Of a stretch of 60,000 bases of DNA, positions 11,568 to 26,900 are shown one piece after another (positions within the stretch are counted from its first letter, which is position 1; each line of letters begins with the position of its first letter). The position numbers and the translations under genes are program-made. The notes beneath the pieces were generated by a model that saw nothing but the letters and a program-made list of their open reading frames with translations, had not been told where the DNA came from and searched no databases. Source of the stretch: Tubiluchus corallicola (Eukaryota; Priapulida; Priapulimorpha; Priapulimorphida; Tubiluchidae); contig JAQGDQ010000060.1 in NCBI GenBank assembly GCA_030141605.1, positions 126,001 through 186,000 on the forward strand. The letters run 5' to 3'.

Positions 11568-11805
11568 CTAACGCGTCCTAGAGAAGGAAGGTGAAAATGA
11601 CCGTGACAAAGTGATGGGATGGACACAGGACAGAAGAACAGCCAGGGGTAGACCAAGAACAAACATGGAGAAGGAAAGTGGAGTTATGCAGGATGGAGAA
11701 GTTGGAGTGAGGTCAAGGCAGCAGCAATTCACAGAAGGGTTTGGAGGAGAACACAAAGCACGTGCCAAGAGTTTACACAGCCTGGGACTAACTAATAACT
11801 GAAAT
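11568..11805 (+). pseudogene. Possible LINE reverse-transcriptase C-terminal fragment
   Basis: A plus-strand frame reads DRRTARGRPRTNMEKE, which resembles the RGRPR-T basic motif often seen near the end of LINE ORF2 proteins. It is short and the rest does not align by eye. It sits next to the rab10 stop codon on the opposite strand. Confidence 0.3.
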
Positions 11806-11818
11806 AATAACTAATTAC

Positions 11819-11902
11819 CTAGCAGCAACTCCTTGAAGAATGACCGGACGACTGCGATACATCAACTTTCGGGTTATTCGTTGACATATCTCTGAAAGGC
11901 GT
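11819..11902 (-). CDS. rab10: rab10 exon 6 (hypervariable tail and prenylation motif)
   Basis: 84 nt after acceptor TATTTTGCAG. Encodes residues 174-200: [20 protein letters not shown], then HSSRSCC, and TAG at 11821-11819. The VDVSQSSG block matches the VDISSGG part of vertebrate Rab10, and the last two Cys are the geranylgeranyl acceptors. Confidence 0.92.
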   Translation of the reverse strand, partial: TPFRDMSTNNPKVDVSQSSGHSSRSCC

Positions 11903-14900
11903 CTGCAAAATACGCGGATTAAATAAATTTGTGAGAATAATAATATGTATTTTCCCATTGCTTTACAAAATGATTGACAATATATGGCCGGTATAACACT
12001 GTGCATATTTGGCACTCAGTACTGGCCAGTATCAATAACCGATCACTGGTACTGGCCAGTATCAATAATCGATCACCAGTATCAATAGCCGATCACTGAA
12101 ACTTAGTTGCTTTTAAGCAGGATATCTTCATTAACCAGCCATATTTTTCAGGACATTTTTGTTCATTTACTACATTTACGACTTACTGCACAAATTTTCT
12201 TCCTTTTGTTTTTTTTTCTTGTGCATTCATGATTTAACTACATCTTGTTCAGTTGTTGTTTTAATATTTAACTGCATTATTTGCTTGCTTTTTTTCCATT
12301 GGTATAATTATAATATCACTGCATTGCATTTTGTTTATTTGCTACACTTAAGATCTAACTACATATTATTCACTTAACCATGTAGTCTGCCGTGCTTTAT
12401 ACTATTCCTAAGTTATATAGGGGTGGCTAACTCGATGACCTCCTGATCTTTTGCCACCCCATCTTTACACACTTTACATAATTCGTTGTATTTGCGCTAT
12501 AAATATTATATCGGAGATAAATAAACCTTTTGAATTGAAGTGAATTAAGTTTAATTAATCGAAAAACTATTGTCCGAGAACAGTGACATAAAAAACATTA
12601 TCGTTTGCATTACTATATGTACGTCATTACAAACACTTTACAGCTGAATCAGTATTCATTTCAAATTGATAAGAAAAAATACAACAGCTGAGTTTATGCT
12701 TGGCAAATAACAAAAACTCATTCAGCAATAAGCGAATAAACGACACGCAAATTTGCAGAAATTGTTGCTGGTCTATAAATTTACAGCATGCTAACTAAAC
12801 CATAAACAAATAAACTATAAACCATAAACAAAATTTAATGTTGTTTCACCTTATTTAAAATTGCTTGGGCTAAATCCAGGAAAGCTTTTTCTATGTTGAT
12901 TCCGTCCTTTGCGCTGGTCTCTAAGAACGGAATGCCATGCTCCCGTGCAATCTGTGAATTGAAACAAGAGAATCGTTAAATGCACGAAACAGGCAGCCAA
13001 AATACAGTAGGTTGTAAATATGTCAATACAACAGCGGTTAAGTATGAAGAACTTAGGCTCAAGAAATCAATTAAGTGCTTGATTTTGTTCGCAAATTGCT
13101 GGGATTATGTCAAAGGAAATTCTAAGAAAATCAGTTATCACTGACTACTGAGCAAATCAGTTATGACTGATTACTGAGCAAATCAGTTGTTACCGACTAC
13201 TGAGCAAATCAGTTATGACTGATTACTGAGCAAATCAGTTGTTACCGACTACTGAGCAAATCAGTTATTACTGACTACTGAGCAAATCAGTTATCACTGA
13301 CTACTGAGCAAATCAGTTATGACTGATTACTGAGCAAATCAGTTGTTACTGACTACTGAGCAAATCAGTTATCATTGACTACTGAGCAAATCAGTTATCA
13401 CCGACTACTGAGCAAATCAGTTATTACTGAATACTGAGCAAATCAGTTATCACTGACTACTGAGCAAATCAGTTATCACTGACTACTGAGCAAATCAGTT
13501 ATCACTGACTACTGAGCAAATCAGTTATGACTGACTACTGAGCAAATCAGCTATTACTGACTACTGAGCAAATCAGTTATGACTGATTACTGAGCAAATC
13601 AGTTATGACTGATTACTGAGCAAATCAATTGTTACTGACTACTGAGCAAATCAGTTATTACTGAATACTGAGCAAATCAGTTATTACTGACTACTGAGCA
13701 AATCAGTTATTACTGACTACTGAGCAAATCAGTTATCACTTAAATTGATTATTTTCTGGACAATATTTTCCCCCCAGGTACAATGATAAATACTGTGGAA
13801 ATTATTTGTACATCAGTACACTTTTAACTGTGTCCATGTTGTTAATCTAATCACTCCGACACAAAGCTGATGATCACACAGGACAAGGGGTTACGTACAG
13901 TATAATTAAGTCAAATGAAAATATGGGGTCACGCCCAGAAAACTGGAAATCATATAACTAATTTACTGGTGAAAGGAGGTATGTGGTCCCGACGATGTAA
14001 TTTTAGAATTGGGTGAGGTGGTAGAATTTATTGGAAATTAATTTTCTAGAAGTCACATGGACAGATAAGAAACTGACAGAGAAAAATGGATCTTAGAAGC
14101 ATTTTGAGTACTATAATGTGAGCTTTTATGTACATAAAGAATTAGAAGTATGCAAACACTGACAGGTGCAAAAGTGACACGTGCACAGTGTATACAGAAC
14201 ACGTAGGCAAGGTTTTTCACTCGGACACTGCAAACAGACTTAGAACAATGTCTACAAGTGAATATATCACAAAATTGGGATGGCAACATTTTTATAGTAC
14301 TACTTAAAGAAAATTTTCCTCACTAGACTAAACGTTTTCACGCAGTTTTATGAATTTTTAACTCAAGCAAAATAAAAATATATTTTAACTTGTAAACATC
14401 TAGTTTTATAGTAAACATGAGTGATATGTCTCCTCAACCATCCATTCAAACTCACAAACAGACCAACGGTGACAACAGCAGTAAAGTCAGGGTTTCAGCC
14501 AACGTCGGAAAATGTCTAGGTACAACAGTCCCCAAATTAGGCTTCAAAACCTGCGCAAGTGCTCGCCATTGTTGCCGAGAAGTCACTAGCTTCGCTGCAA
14601 AAATTCGAAAATGTTTAAAATTTGTTGCCAAACTCACTACTTCATTGTTGCAGGGTTGTCTGAACATGCGCAAAGATGTCGTCAACTATTCACGATATTC
14701 TTCAACAATTTTATAACCCACAAAAAGTTCGAGAACACTTTAGACGCTTTTGAGAACGCTGCGACGACTTCGCGGCTATTTTTCAACATTTTGGACACAC
14801 TTTGCAAAAAAAGTGGTTGTCCCGCATTTCTTTCTGCAAAACTCCGCAAAACTGTAGAGAAATGATCGCAATACACTCGCGCAAATGTCGTAGCACAGTT

Positions 14901-17900
14901 GTCTTGTCACATCAGCATTGCAAAAGCCACCAAACATGAGCAAGTGTGTCCAAAACTCTCTTCACACGCATTTCATGAGACATTCTTGCGATTTCTGCGC
15001 GAAAGAAGCCACAATTCGCAAAAAGAGGAGAAAAAGAAAATTTCGCAGAATTATTTAGAACTTCATATAAATGGTCTACAATTTGGACGACAAAACACAT
15101 TCTCGTGAATTTTTTGGCGATTGTTGGACAAGAGCTGCACTCCCTAGAAACCCTGGCTTAAAGGATGACAGGATGATTTTTCATATACTACACCATTTTT
15201 AAGTCTGATGAACAGTATACATTTCATCACAATTAGTACTGCAAAAGCGTTTCTGATAATTAAATAGTAGATTAAAAACTTAATTAACATCGTGCAAGCC
15301 CAACTATTGATGCCATCACAAACTGACAATTTTCAACAGCAAAAATATTCCATGAGCATGTTGCACGTGTTTGTGAAAGTGAAAATTGAGGTACAGTGCT
15401 ACTGTAAGATACTCAGTGCGTTGCACTATAACTAGGAAAGTTCTAAGATATATTCTTCGAATTTCAAATTTACCGCTGTGCTCGCGCATGAGCTGTCGAA
15501 CGTGTGCAGTTCGTCACAGACTAACACATCTGAACTGAGAAGTGTAGCGCCTGCTTTTTGTGCAATACGTTTCTGAAATGCAGCCACTAGTTCCCGTCTA
15601 ACTAGAAAATGGCGAAATGCATGTAACAGCGAAGAACTAGTGACGCGAACGTGAAACTGTTGTTTGAATGGTAATGATTCTTCCACGTAAAGCAGTTTTG
15701 AAAAAAATAGTATGTTTCCTTTCAATACTTTAAAGAGTAGATTGCTTTGACCTACAGGTTATGATTGGGTCTGGTTTTGCTTTGCGAGAAACTTTTTACA
15801 ATACTTACGGCTTCACCTCTCTCCTTGCTGACCATCCTCTTATCCTCCATGTCGCACTTATTACCCAGAATCATCTTCTCAACATCTTCATTAGCATGCT
15901 GGAATCAGATTCACTGTCATTAATTATGTATTAATTATACATACTACATTAGTTGTGTATTAATACATAATACATATATTGTGTATTAATACATAACACA
16001 TATATTGCGTATTAATACATAATACATAAATTGTGTAATAATACATAATACATAAATTGTGTATTAATACGTAATACATAAATTGTGTATTAATACGTAA
16101 TACATAAATTGTGTATTAATGCATAAAACATATATTGTGTATTAATACACAATACATAAATTGTGTATTAATACGTAATACATAAATTGTTTATTAATAC
16201 ATAATACATAAATTGTGTATTGATACATAATACATAAATTGTGTATTACTACATAAAACATATATTGTGTATTAATAAACAATACATAAATTGTGTATTA
16301 ATACACAATACATAAATTGTGTATTAATACACAATACATAAATTGTGTATTAATACATAATACATAAATTGTGCATTAATACATAATACATAAATTGTGT
16401 ATTAATACATAATACATAAATTGTGTATTAATACATAATACATAAATTGTGTATTAATAATAATAAATAATTTAGTAATACATATAATACACATAAACCA
16501 AAAACACCTGCTCATCAGAGAGTTCGAGTTTAAGTTTACTGATCTCTGTAGCATGCTGTTCATATCTATACGCTTTAGAATGCTTTACTATAGTTACAAT
16601 TCAAGTAATACATACTAAGATAATAAATTTAGGTAAAATTATAAAATGTATGAAATACATCAAGGAAATAAAACCATTAAACCGTTCAAAATTAGATTTG
16701 AAAAATCAAAAACTTGCATTATGAAGTTAAGAAATCTCTTGTCTAGCTAAAGAAGCCCTTTTAACTTCCATGTCAACTATTGTTTTTAGCTGACCTTGAA
16801 AGGCAGGGAAAGGGGAGGTCAAGCTCAGAGTAATTCGTCTGGTCTACCCATTCATCTGTGTATTTGTCTATCTAACTCAAATGCTGTACAAGCGGCTGAA
16901 ATTTTACTGGCACAGGTATCTGACCATAATCTGGGCTTTCCATTTCATGATGGCTAACATCTCAGAGCCAAACTCTTTATGCATTCCACAAGAGCTCACA
17001 AAGCAAAATTAGAAATATTCTCAGTTTGATAAAAATCAGCGCTGAAACCTACGGCCGTTGAAATACATTAAAAATCTCGAGTCGCAGAATTTCATCAGAT
17101 AATCCACCTAGCAGCATTTGTCAGAATTAGTGGCAACGGCGACTTAAGAAGGCTTACAGCTGCTGGAGAGGCATAAATGAAAAGTGACAGGAATTTGCCA
17201 TGTTGTCTTTGTACTTCACTCAGCCTCGCTTAAATACAGTCTATTAAATGATTGAGGGTAAATGTTTGTTATTTCGTTTTCTAGTAGTTGCTGGAACATT
17301 TCATACAGTTTCACCACTTGTCAAATTGGATTAGGATATAATACATACACGGTATCTCCAAAACTAAGCCTTTTGGAACCATATACCACCACTGAAGCGG
17401 TATACAACAAATACCATAATGACACAAATAAGCACATGCATCCTTTCATTCTTTAAAACCAGAAAAACTTTGCTTACTTACTTGCTTAGGCATCACTTCA
17501 CATTAATTAAATCGGTTTCACATCATAAGGGGCGTAGGAATTTTTTTAATTCTTGCACAACGGCCGCTATCATTCTTGTCATATGCATTTTGAAGCACAA
17601 GTACAGACGTACCCAAGAGACATCATTTGTGGCTAAATTTCAGTGCCATTAGAATGTCCTTACAGAAGTAATTGCATAACAGGTCATTTGTAAAATGCAT
17701 AGATCTAAAGACGAACATATAACACGCGAAGTACCGGCTAAATTTGAAAACCAGAAGTCCAGAATTAAATAGTTTTTACACCTAACAATGCATGCAATTG
17801 CTAAATTAAAAAGAAGGCCTAATTATTTGACCCAATTTTTACTTCTGCAACGTGATCTACGAAAATTGACACAAGCTTCATAAAGAAATTATTTACCAAA

Positions 17901-20900
17901 GACCTCATAGATTACGAATTAAGGACTATTGTGTAAAAACTTATATAAATAACCCATAAAGACGTTGGCGCTAGCTAATTTTACAGGTCATGTTCAGGGA
18001 TGAGAATGACAAAATGCAAAAAACTCTGAAACAGGCCGGGGGTTTGGGGGCCGCGTAGCAACAAATTGCAATTTTGTGACCATAGAGAACCTCTAAGTGC
18101 ACTTAAAATATCAGTTACCTTGTTTCATGCATAATTTAAAATACCCAACTATCAAGGATACATGATACCTAATTGTCTCAAAAATGCCTAAGTACTGGCC
18201 GCTTCTATGCAAAAGTATATAAAAACTGTCTGCAATTGACTCAAATAAACTGCGCACAATTGATTTTATATTTTTATACATAGAGATATACACGTGGTTA
18301 CACTGATGTAAACAAAGAGACGGCCTGCCACCTAGCGGTCAGCTTGTGAAATAATGTACTGGGTCCGTAAAAATTTTCTCAACGAATTTACAAAAATGGC
18401 GCTACTGGTCTTCCAAAAACTCGGTATTCCGTGTCCGCGGAAAATTCTCATCCCTGCATGTTTATGATGAACATCCTGCAAAACGAAAAGACAAATACAG
18501 GTTCACATCCACTAGTGTTACTAACCTCGTCTATATTTCGTAGCCATTTGGCAATGTTGTCAAACGTTTTTGGCTGCGTGATGTCATAAACCAACATGAT
18601 TCCCATAGCTCCTCGATAGTAAGATGTGGTGATTGTGTGGAAGCGTTCTTGACCGGCGGTATCCCTTTAAGAAACAAAAACAGATAAGATAATATTTCTG
18701 CATTTAAATAACTACCTAATCTAATTGTATATTTTAATCAGAAGATGGAACATAGCAGCTTCTAGTTCAATGTTGAAATGTGAACATAATAAATAATTTT
18801 TTAATATCACTATATGTTACATAAAACCATGTGAATCCTTTTAATATAAACTATAATTGTATTTTAGTACTGTTACGGTTATATTATAATACATTGTACA
18901 GGTTTATAATTTTAGATATATTCTATTACACATTCACACACACATATATATATATCTGATTGGATTTTGATGATTCATATTTACATTCATTTATACCAGG
19001 GGTGTGCAAATTGCGGCCCGCGTGCCACTTGCGGCCCACCGAGAGAATTTGTGCGGCCCGCAAAGAGATTTGTCAACCTAATGAAAGTGCGGCCAGGGCG
19101 ATTAATTGAGTGTATCCAGCTGAAGTCCGTGCCACGATCCCAAAGATAGTGCGGGCGGATGCCATTAACCCTTACAAGACGGTTGTAGCTTAATGTCACC
19201 GTACTACACAGACTGTGTGATACACATTACTAATATGCATTGTAATGAAATTACCACTATCTGCCCCGAAAGTAGAAATATATGGTTTGTAATATAAATT
19301 TTAATAACTTCTAAAATAGTTTCTTGAGTGTAGTAGTAATGATGTACGCAGGTCGGACGCAAAAAAATCGTTATTAGGCCTTTCTCTATTTGGCTCCTTG
19401 ATCAAACTGCGTGTGGCCCGCAGGAGTTGCGGGAAAGTTTAATGTGGCCTGGCTAGTCAGATAATTTGCACACCTCTGATTTATACTGTGTGGTATTTAT
19501 GAAATTCAAAAAGTAGCATACCATATTTGCAACTTTATCTTCTTTCCATGCAAATCGACAGTCTTTATTTTGAAATCAATTCCTGGAAAAAAAGGATTTT
19601 TTAAGAGTCATAAATAGAGAACAATTCAACAGTAAAATTCCAAAAAACAGATGAAAACAAAGACAACATTTATTTACCGTCGCTCACTTAATGTCTATTT
19701 AGTGACTTACGCTTACATCAATACAGGTAAGGAAGCGACACGCAAATAACATTTAGAGTATATGTCCTAGCGTTGGCGGCAACTAGTATCGAACTCGAGA
19801 CTGCATGGTTGCAGTCCGAAATCTAAACCACTCGGCCACACAACCCAGGACTGCTACAAAGTAACACTCGAGTATCAGTCCGATTACTGACAACAGAAAT
19901 TAATTCTCATTTTTTTGAAATACGTCAGAAAAAATTTCTGAAATATTTCTGAAGGACATCAATTTGTTCCACACACAATCTGAGTTAACATGCTTCATTC
20001 ACGCAATTATTCAATTCCTTCAAATATCGAAACTGTATTAAGATTTCTCAACTCCATCTTAAGCTTTATTGATTTTTTTGACACTTTCACGCAGCTGTGA
20101 ATCACACTTTGTGAGTAGCTTTAAAATAGGTTTACCTTTTACAGTAACTTTACCTAATCATTTAGTATTCTTTACTTGTTGAATTTCTAATTGCGTTCTG
20201 ATTTAACAAAATAAACGGGCTGTGATTGCGCACTTTGCAAAGCAAAACTAACCTTACCAGCCTGTAATTAGCTCGGCAAATGCTTTCTAGAGGGCATTGT
20301 TAATTAACGTCAATACCCCATCTATAGTAGTAGGAGTGCCAGCAGTTGCTTGCAATACAAATGAGCAAAGTAAGGAAGCCAATATCGATTCCCATTAAGC
20401 ATATGTACTTCAGCGTACCTCAAAACTCAAAAGACACAATAGTTTTGAAGACAGGTTTCTGCGCTGAGATCACACAAAACACGGTGCGTTAAATATAGGC
20501 CTATAGTTTGCCATGATACAACTAGGAGTCTAACAGACTGTTTGCTAAATGTAGGTTAAACTCCACGTCATACCAAAATAGATTACCAATACTCAAATTG
20601 GAATCTCGTAGAATTAAGACGCATTTATAATGATCTAACTATGTGCTATAGCATAATTCATGATGACACATCAATCTCTTTTTTAACTTTGCACCACTTG
20701 CAAATATTACAAGGGGCCACCGTTTAAAATTACAAGTGAAAAAGGTTCACTTAATTGCTTTCAACATTTCTTCAGCAACAGATCTGTAAGTTTATGGAAT
20801 AAACTACCACCATATGTGAATGATGCTCCAACTGTAAATGCTGGCAACAGAAAATTATTTAGAAAACGGCTATGTCATGTTGATTTTAGTAACTTTTTAC

Positions 20901-23900
20901 TTTTTAACAGACACTTGTAAGCAGCTATTTTAGTTCTTTGTGTTTTTACCGTAATCTTCTACTTATATAATTATCATCGCTTTGCTTTAATTTGCACCGT
21001 TTTTGTAGTAGTCCTTTATTATTATTTTTATCTCACGTTTCAACTGCCTTATCACTTATGTATTGTACTCTGAAGATTGCGCAATAAAAAAGTAAATTAC
21101 AAATTACATTAGTGAGTAGAGAGAGAAATTTGAATCTTTTCTGGTGACTCACCCGATGAGTCTTTCCCTTAGGTGGTAATTCTGTACGTGTGCCGCTGTA
21201 TGATTTGCAATTGTTTGTCTGCTTTTGTTGTTTGTGTGCGGTGTTGTTGATTGTATGATTTCCAATTGTGTGTCTCTTTTTGTACGTGTGTTTGTGCCGT
21301 TGTAGTTTGTATGATTTCCAATTGTTTGTCTGCTTTTGTTGTTTGTGTGTGGTGTTGTTGATTGTATGATTTGCAGTTGTTTGTCTGTTCTTATTGTTTG
21401 TTGTAGATTGTATGATTTGCAGTTGTTTGTCGGTTTTTGTTGTTGTTTGTGTGTGGTGTTGATGTCATTTGAGTTTAATTATTGCTGTAACAACTTTTTG
21501 AACTTCTAAAAGAAAGATATACTTCTTGGTACCTCATAATAATTCTTTGCACATTTAAAAATAGATCAAATTTTATTATTTTGAGTCGTTCCTAATAATC
21601 ACACCTATTCCTACAATACAGTAAACACCACGTAACTCAAAATCGCAGAACTCAAAATTTTGCCTAAAAAATTATGGTCCATTTGATCAAAAATGCAATT
21701 TATTCTCTAGAAAATAAATTCAAATAAATGAAAATTCAGAAAAAAAATTCTAAATAAAGAAAAAAATAAGACAACTCAAAAACAGTATCAGCTTCAGGGA
21801 AAATTCGGACGTTTTACAAGTCGCCCCCCCCCGGTCATTTTCTCCGGGACTGGTGTGTTTCGTGTCGTGTGCGTGTCCTTTTGTAACATAGCAAAATCGT
21901 GTTTCACTACATAATTTGTTATCCTTTATGTAACTGTCATCAAATCTCGTCACTGTAGTAAGCTAGTAAGCTAATAAGCTCCCACTTCTTGAAAACCCCA
22001 GTATGAATAACATAACACTAAATTTAAGAAAAATCAGAACGAACAATCAATATGGAAAGAATTCCATTACTAAGCAAGCAATACAACTTTGGAATTCATT
22101 ACCAACATCGCTAAAACACAGCAGCTCTTTATCAATATTCAAGTCTAAATTTAAAAAAAAACATTTAATGACTCGTTTTGAATATCCGACATACGAACAC
22201 GATGATACTTACTCAAATCATAATTTCATTTTTCCTAGACCTTACTAAACTAGTTTATATTTTATTTTTGAATTTCTAGTTGCACTTATAGTTTAGCTTG
22301 CACCAGACGCATTTGCCCAGAACAGTGTATGTTTTTTGTATAAACTAACACTGACTGTCTGTCTTTTATTATGATGGCCAATGTTTTTAAAAAGGTAAAT
22401 AAAGATTTTACTACTAATGCTACAAAGCTAATTATATACAGCACACACTCGCTGCTAAAGCGAGAACTATTTCCACACAATGGAAACTCCTCCAAGTTGT
22501 GAATAAGACGATGAGTCATCAAGCGGAGAATTCCTCGCAAACACGGCGGGGCGATATTTGCAACTCTGTACACGCTGTAACGAGCCACGTGTCAAACTAC
22601 CAAACAGTAGTCAGTCGTAACGTGGTTCACACCCACATCATTAACGTAACTCAGCATTATATGAGTCATAATATCTACAGTTTTGAGGTGTAAGCAGGAG
22701 TTTAAAGTAAACACGTTATTAGTAAAATAAAAGCAATGGCAATAAATAGCATTACTGTCCAAATCAAGTGCACACTTATTGCACATTTTCAACCGTTTTC
22801 CACTTTATAGTCTGACTAAAAGGTCAGAGAAAGTTCACCAGTTGCATTACCTCTACTTACTGTATTTCAAAGTCATTTGTGGAACCAGAGGTTAATGATT
22901 CTGTCTAATTTTACTAACTGCATGGACCATTATGGAAACACAGTTTTGATGCATTTACGAAAAAAATTGCTATCTGCCTGTCATGTATTGTATAATGAAT
23001 CTACTACACGTATAGCTGTAAAAATTTGGTTTAAACAGAATTTATTGAAGATATATATGACTAGGTTTAAAACAGACAGTTTTACAACTGCTATACGTTC
23101 TCCGTTAGTGGCAGCGAAAGCTAGGCAGATGCAGAACAATGGTGACCACAATGTACAAAAAATGTTGCAATAATTATGAAAATTCCTTAAATATTGCTGT
23201 AAAAACTTGCTCAAATATGTAACAGATTAAAAGTAAACCAGAGCCTCTTTTAAGGGACAATGACTGGGTACCAGGGGGCCTAGGGGTTCTGCCCCCCCCC
23301 CCCCAGTTTTGTGGCGTTTTGGAAAACATGTTTAATTTTTCGTTCAGAAACGGCTATTTCTGGCTTATTCTGAGCTCCACGTTTCAATAAAGCGAAGCAC
23401 ATTAAACTTGCCATATGATACCATAAAACAACGGAAACTTACGAGAAATACAAGCATAGAGAGGATAGTTTTAGTTCTACTAACCCATCCTACCTGTTCT
23501 CCCCTTCAACTTCCCTCTAACCACTAATGCTTCCGGTTTTTTGTTTGCTTAACCCTTTCCACTCTTCTGTCAGAATGCACAAGGTCCTCTTTAATTCTGG
23601 CAGGTAAACGAAATGTTATTTACTATGTGTACTGTGTAGTAATCGGGTATTTCTTGGCTAAAATTTGTAAAAACATTTTGTTTGAAGTGGATGTAAAAAC
23701 TGTATTATATTACATTACATAGATCTGTGCCGTACCGTTCCGTAACATTCATGAGCCACAAATGTTCATCACACCAGACGTCAGACGAGCGACCGCTAGG
23801 TACCTGTACTTCTTCAGCACAGGAACGAACACGAATTCGTTGCGTTTCCTACAGGGCCAGGCCAGGTCACTAGGTACCTATAGTTCCTCAACAATGAAGC

Positions 23901-26900
23901 GGACATATACTCATTGCATTTCCTACAGGGCCAGGCCAGAACAACTAGGTACCTATACTTCTTCAACACAGGAGTGAACATAAACTCATTGCGTTTCCTA
24001 CAGGGCCAGGCCAGGTCACTAGGTACCTATACTTCTTCAACACAGGAGTGAACATAAACTCATTGCGTATCCTCCTACAGGGCCAGGTCAGGTCAGGTCA
24101 CTAGAAACCTAACTTCTTCAACACAGGAGCGAACATAAACTCATTGCGTTTCCTACAGGGCCAGGCCAGGTCACTAGGTACCTATAGTTCCTCAACACAG
24201 GGGCGAACATAAACTCATTGCGTTTCTTACAGGACCAGGCCAGAACAACTAGGAACCTATAGTTCCTCAACAATGAAGCGAACATAAACTCATTGCATTT
24301 CCTACAGGGCCAGGCCAGAACAACTAGGTACCTATACTTCTTCAACACAGGAGCGAACATAAACTCATTGCGTTTCTTACAAGGTCAGGCCAGGTCACTA
24401 GGTACCTATACTTCTTCAACACAGGAGTGAACATTGCGTTTCCTAAATAGCCAGGGCCAAGCCAAGCCCAGGATCACTAGTTGTCCAAATCCATCAAAGG
24501 GGCTAAATTTATTTTTCGTTGAAACAACGTATCTGGGCAGATTTTCGCATCACTGATACCAATATTTCTTCTACCAAGGTACCAAACTTGGCACCCAGCC
24601 AACATGTTAAAAGCGGCTCAAAGGTAAATGCGTATTAAACATGAACACAGTCAGGGGATGTTTGTTAACAGAAGCAGGGAATCAATACTAATCAAGATCA
24701 CACAAAGACTCACTCACATGGTGTCACATGAGAAGCTAATTTAGAAGCTGGTGGGTCCTTTGTACAACCCATCTTACACCTTTACTGTGATCAAAACAAC
24801 GTAAGCATACAAAATTTGCGGCTGCAGTAAGATAGAACTAAGTCAGAAAATCTGCCACATTGTTAACAATGTCAAAGTCAGTAATTAAATTTGCAGACTA
24901 GGTGACTTTATAGTCTTTTCGCTAGCCCTTCTCTATATCTATCTATCTATCTATTGTAACCATCCTTCACCACCCATGTACTATAATGGTGTGGTTGTTG
25001 CGAGTGGAGCAGTGGGTTGGTGTGGTGTGGTGTGGGTGGTGTATTGTGAGTGGGGTGGTGGGTGGTTGCGTGTATGGTGTGTGGTGTGGTTCAGATTGTT
25101 GTTGTGAGTTTATACGCAAAATTGTTTTTGCAGGGTTTGGCTAGTTCTGTTATTAATTATGTTTTACTGATGTTCTAACGAGAAATATAAATAGAATTGA
25201 ATTGAATATGGTTTCTATCACCCACAACACTTCATACATTTAAAAGCTAGAACAGGCTCAAAAACGCGAAAAGCCAACATAAGAGAAATTTCATCCAAAC
25301 CAAAATGCGGTTGTGAAAAATTTACAAAGACACTTTTCATTAATATAGATAAAACTTCAGAGCAACTACCAATAATTAAAAATCTATATAAATCAATTAA
25401 CTTTAATTTGCATATAATTTAAACACAATTGTTTTTTTGTAAAAATAAACACTGCAATGTTTAACGGTATTATTGTAGTGGTGGACGCAGGACTGGTTCA
25501 TGACTTTCTGCGACCCATAGACTAATCAAATCATGAGGACCCCTCTCAGATAGAGTCACGCTTTAATTCGCCTGCACCCATTTTAAATATTTTCATTAAT
25601 GATGTATTTTAGGAACATTTACGTAACTTGAAGTGAACTTGTTTGCAAATTGTTTAAACAAATGAAAATAGCTATTTTCCGTTTGTCAATAGAAGCATTC
25701 GTTAAGAAATACTACTACTTTACTATTTATTCCAAACCAAATCACCACTACATATCACCACACACCTCATACGCTACGAAAAACACATTTTTACCAAATG
25801 TTTCCAAAGCTTGAGGGCCCTAGGCTGCAGCCTATGCGAGCCTATAGGATAATCCGGAGCTTGGTGCATAGGCACGACAATTTTAATAAACTTTATTAAA
25901 GATTTAAGAAATTAAGAAACTATCGTAATCTTCAGTCAAGTGAAAGCAAAACATTTCACCTGCTGAATTTCACACCACGCCTATCAATTACGGGTAAAAG
26001 CTTTAAAAACAGCATCAACTCAAAGCCTTGACCGATTCATGATCTAATACTTCCAAATGTTAGTAAACTACACTAGCAAAGAACATTAATCTACCACATT
26101 TGCTAAACGGAACAAGTCTACTGACCACTAATGATTTTCCTTTTTCAATCTTCGAGGCGGATTTTAATTAATGTAAGACCCTGAGAAAATAACAGTGCAG
26201 GAAAACACCTTTCTAATCAATCACAACTGTCAATTTAAAAGATCTCTCATATTGCCACAAGGGTCGGAAAAAAAGAAAGCATCTAATGAATGAGGATTAA
26301 ACGGAATTGGTCTGACATAACAAAGCTCTCATAAATACCAACTGATTTGCGATGTTATGTCAGAGCAGAAATCAGCCTTTGATAAAAAAAATTTGCGGAA
26401 GTTTTCTCATATTTCCTGGAAAAATAAACATTTGTAGACTCGGTGACGCAAATTCAGTGGAAGTATTGGAATCACTCCAATAACCAATCAGTTGAAAATG
26501 GTGCATCTAGCGATTAAACAGGCATACCCCACAATAGTGATGGGTGATTTTGAAATTTTGCAATTCGACTATAATCTTGTTCTTGTAATTCTATATCACG
26601 ATTAATCTTTCGCGGCGATTTTTAGTGTTTTAGACAATATGATTGCACCGAGTAAGCATATAAACGTCTTCACAGCTTTTGTTGCTGTCTGCCATTTTCG
26701 TACTCGCAAACACGTGCACGCTTTTTCGCTAACTTATCTGTGACTATGTCACTACATGCGTCATCTGGCAACGAATTTGAAGCCCTCAGTTTGAAAAAGA
26801 CAAAGAAATACGCGAGGATTCCGTTTACCTGTGCTAAAACACTTCTTTTTACTCAGTGTACGTTTTGCTCCAGATTAATTGAATTACTGTTCAATTGCCG

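Noticed and set aside
13125-16460. CRISPR-like regular repeats
   Set aside because: Plain tandem repeats without unique spacers, in a eukaryotic intron.
22877-23173. 98-codon plus-strand protein
   Set aside because: No motif recognised and no supporting signals; left as chance or degraded transposon.
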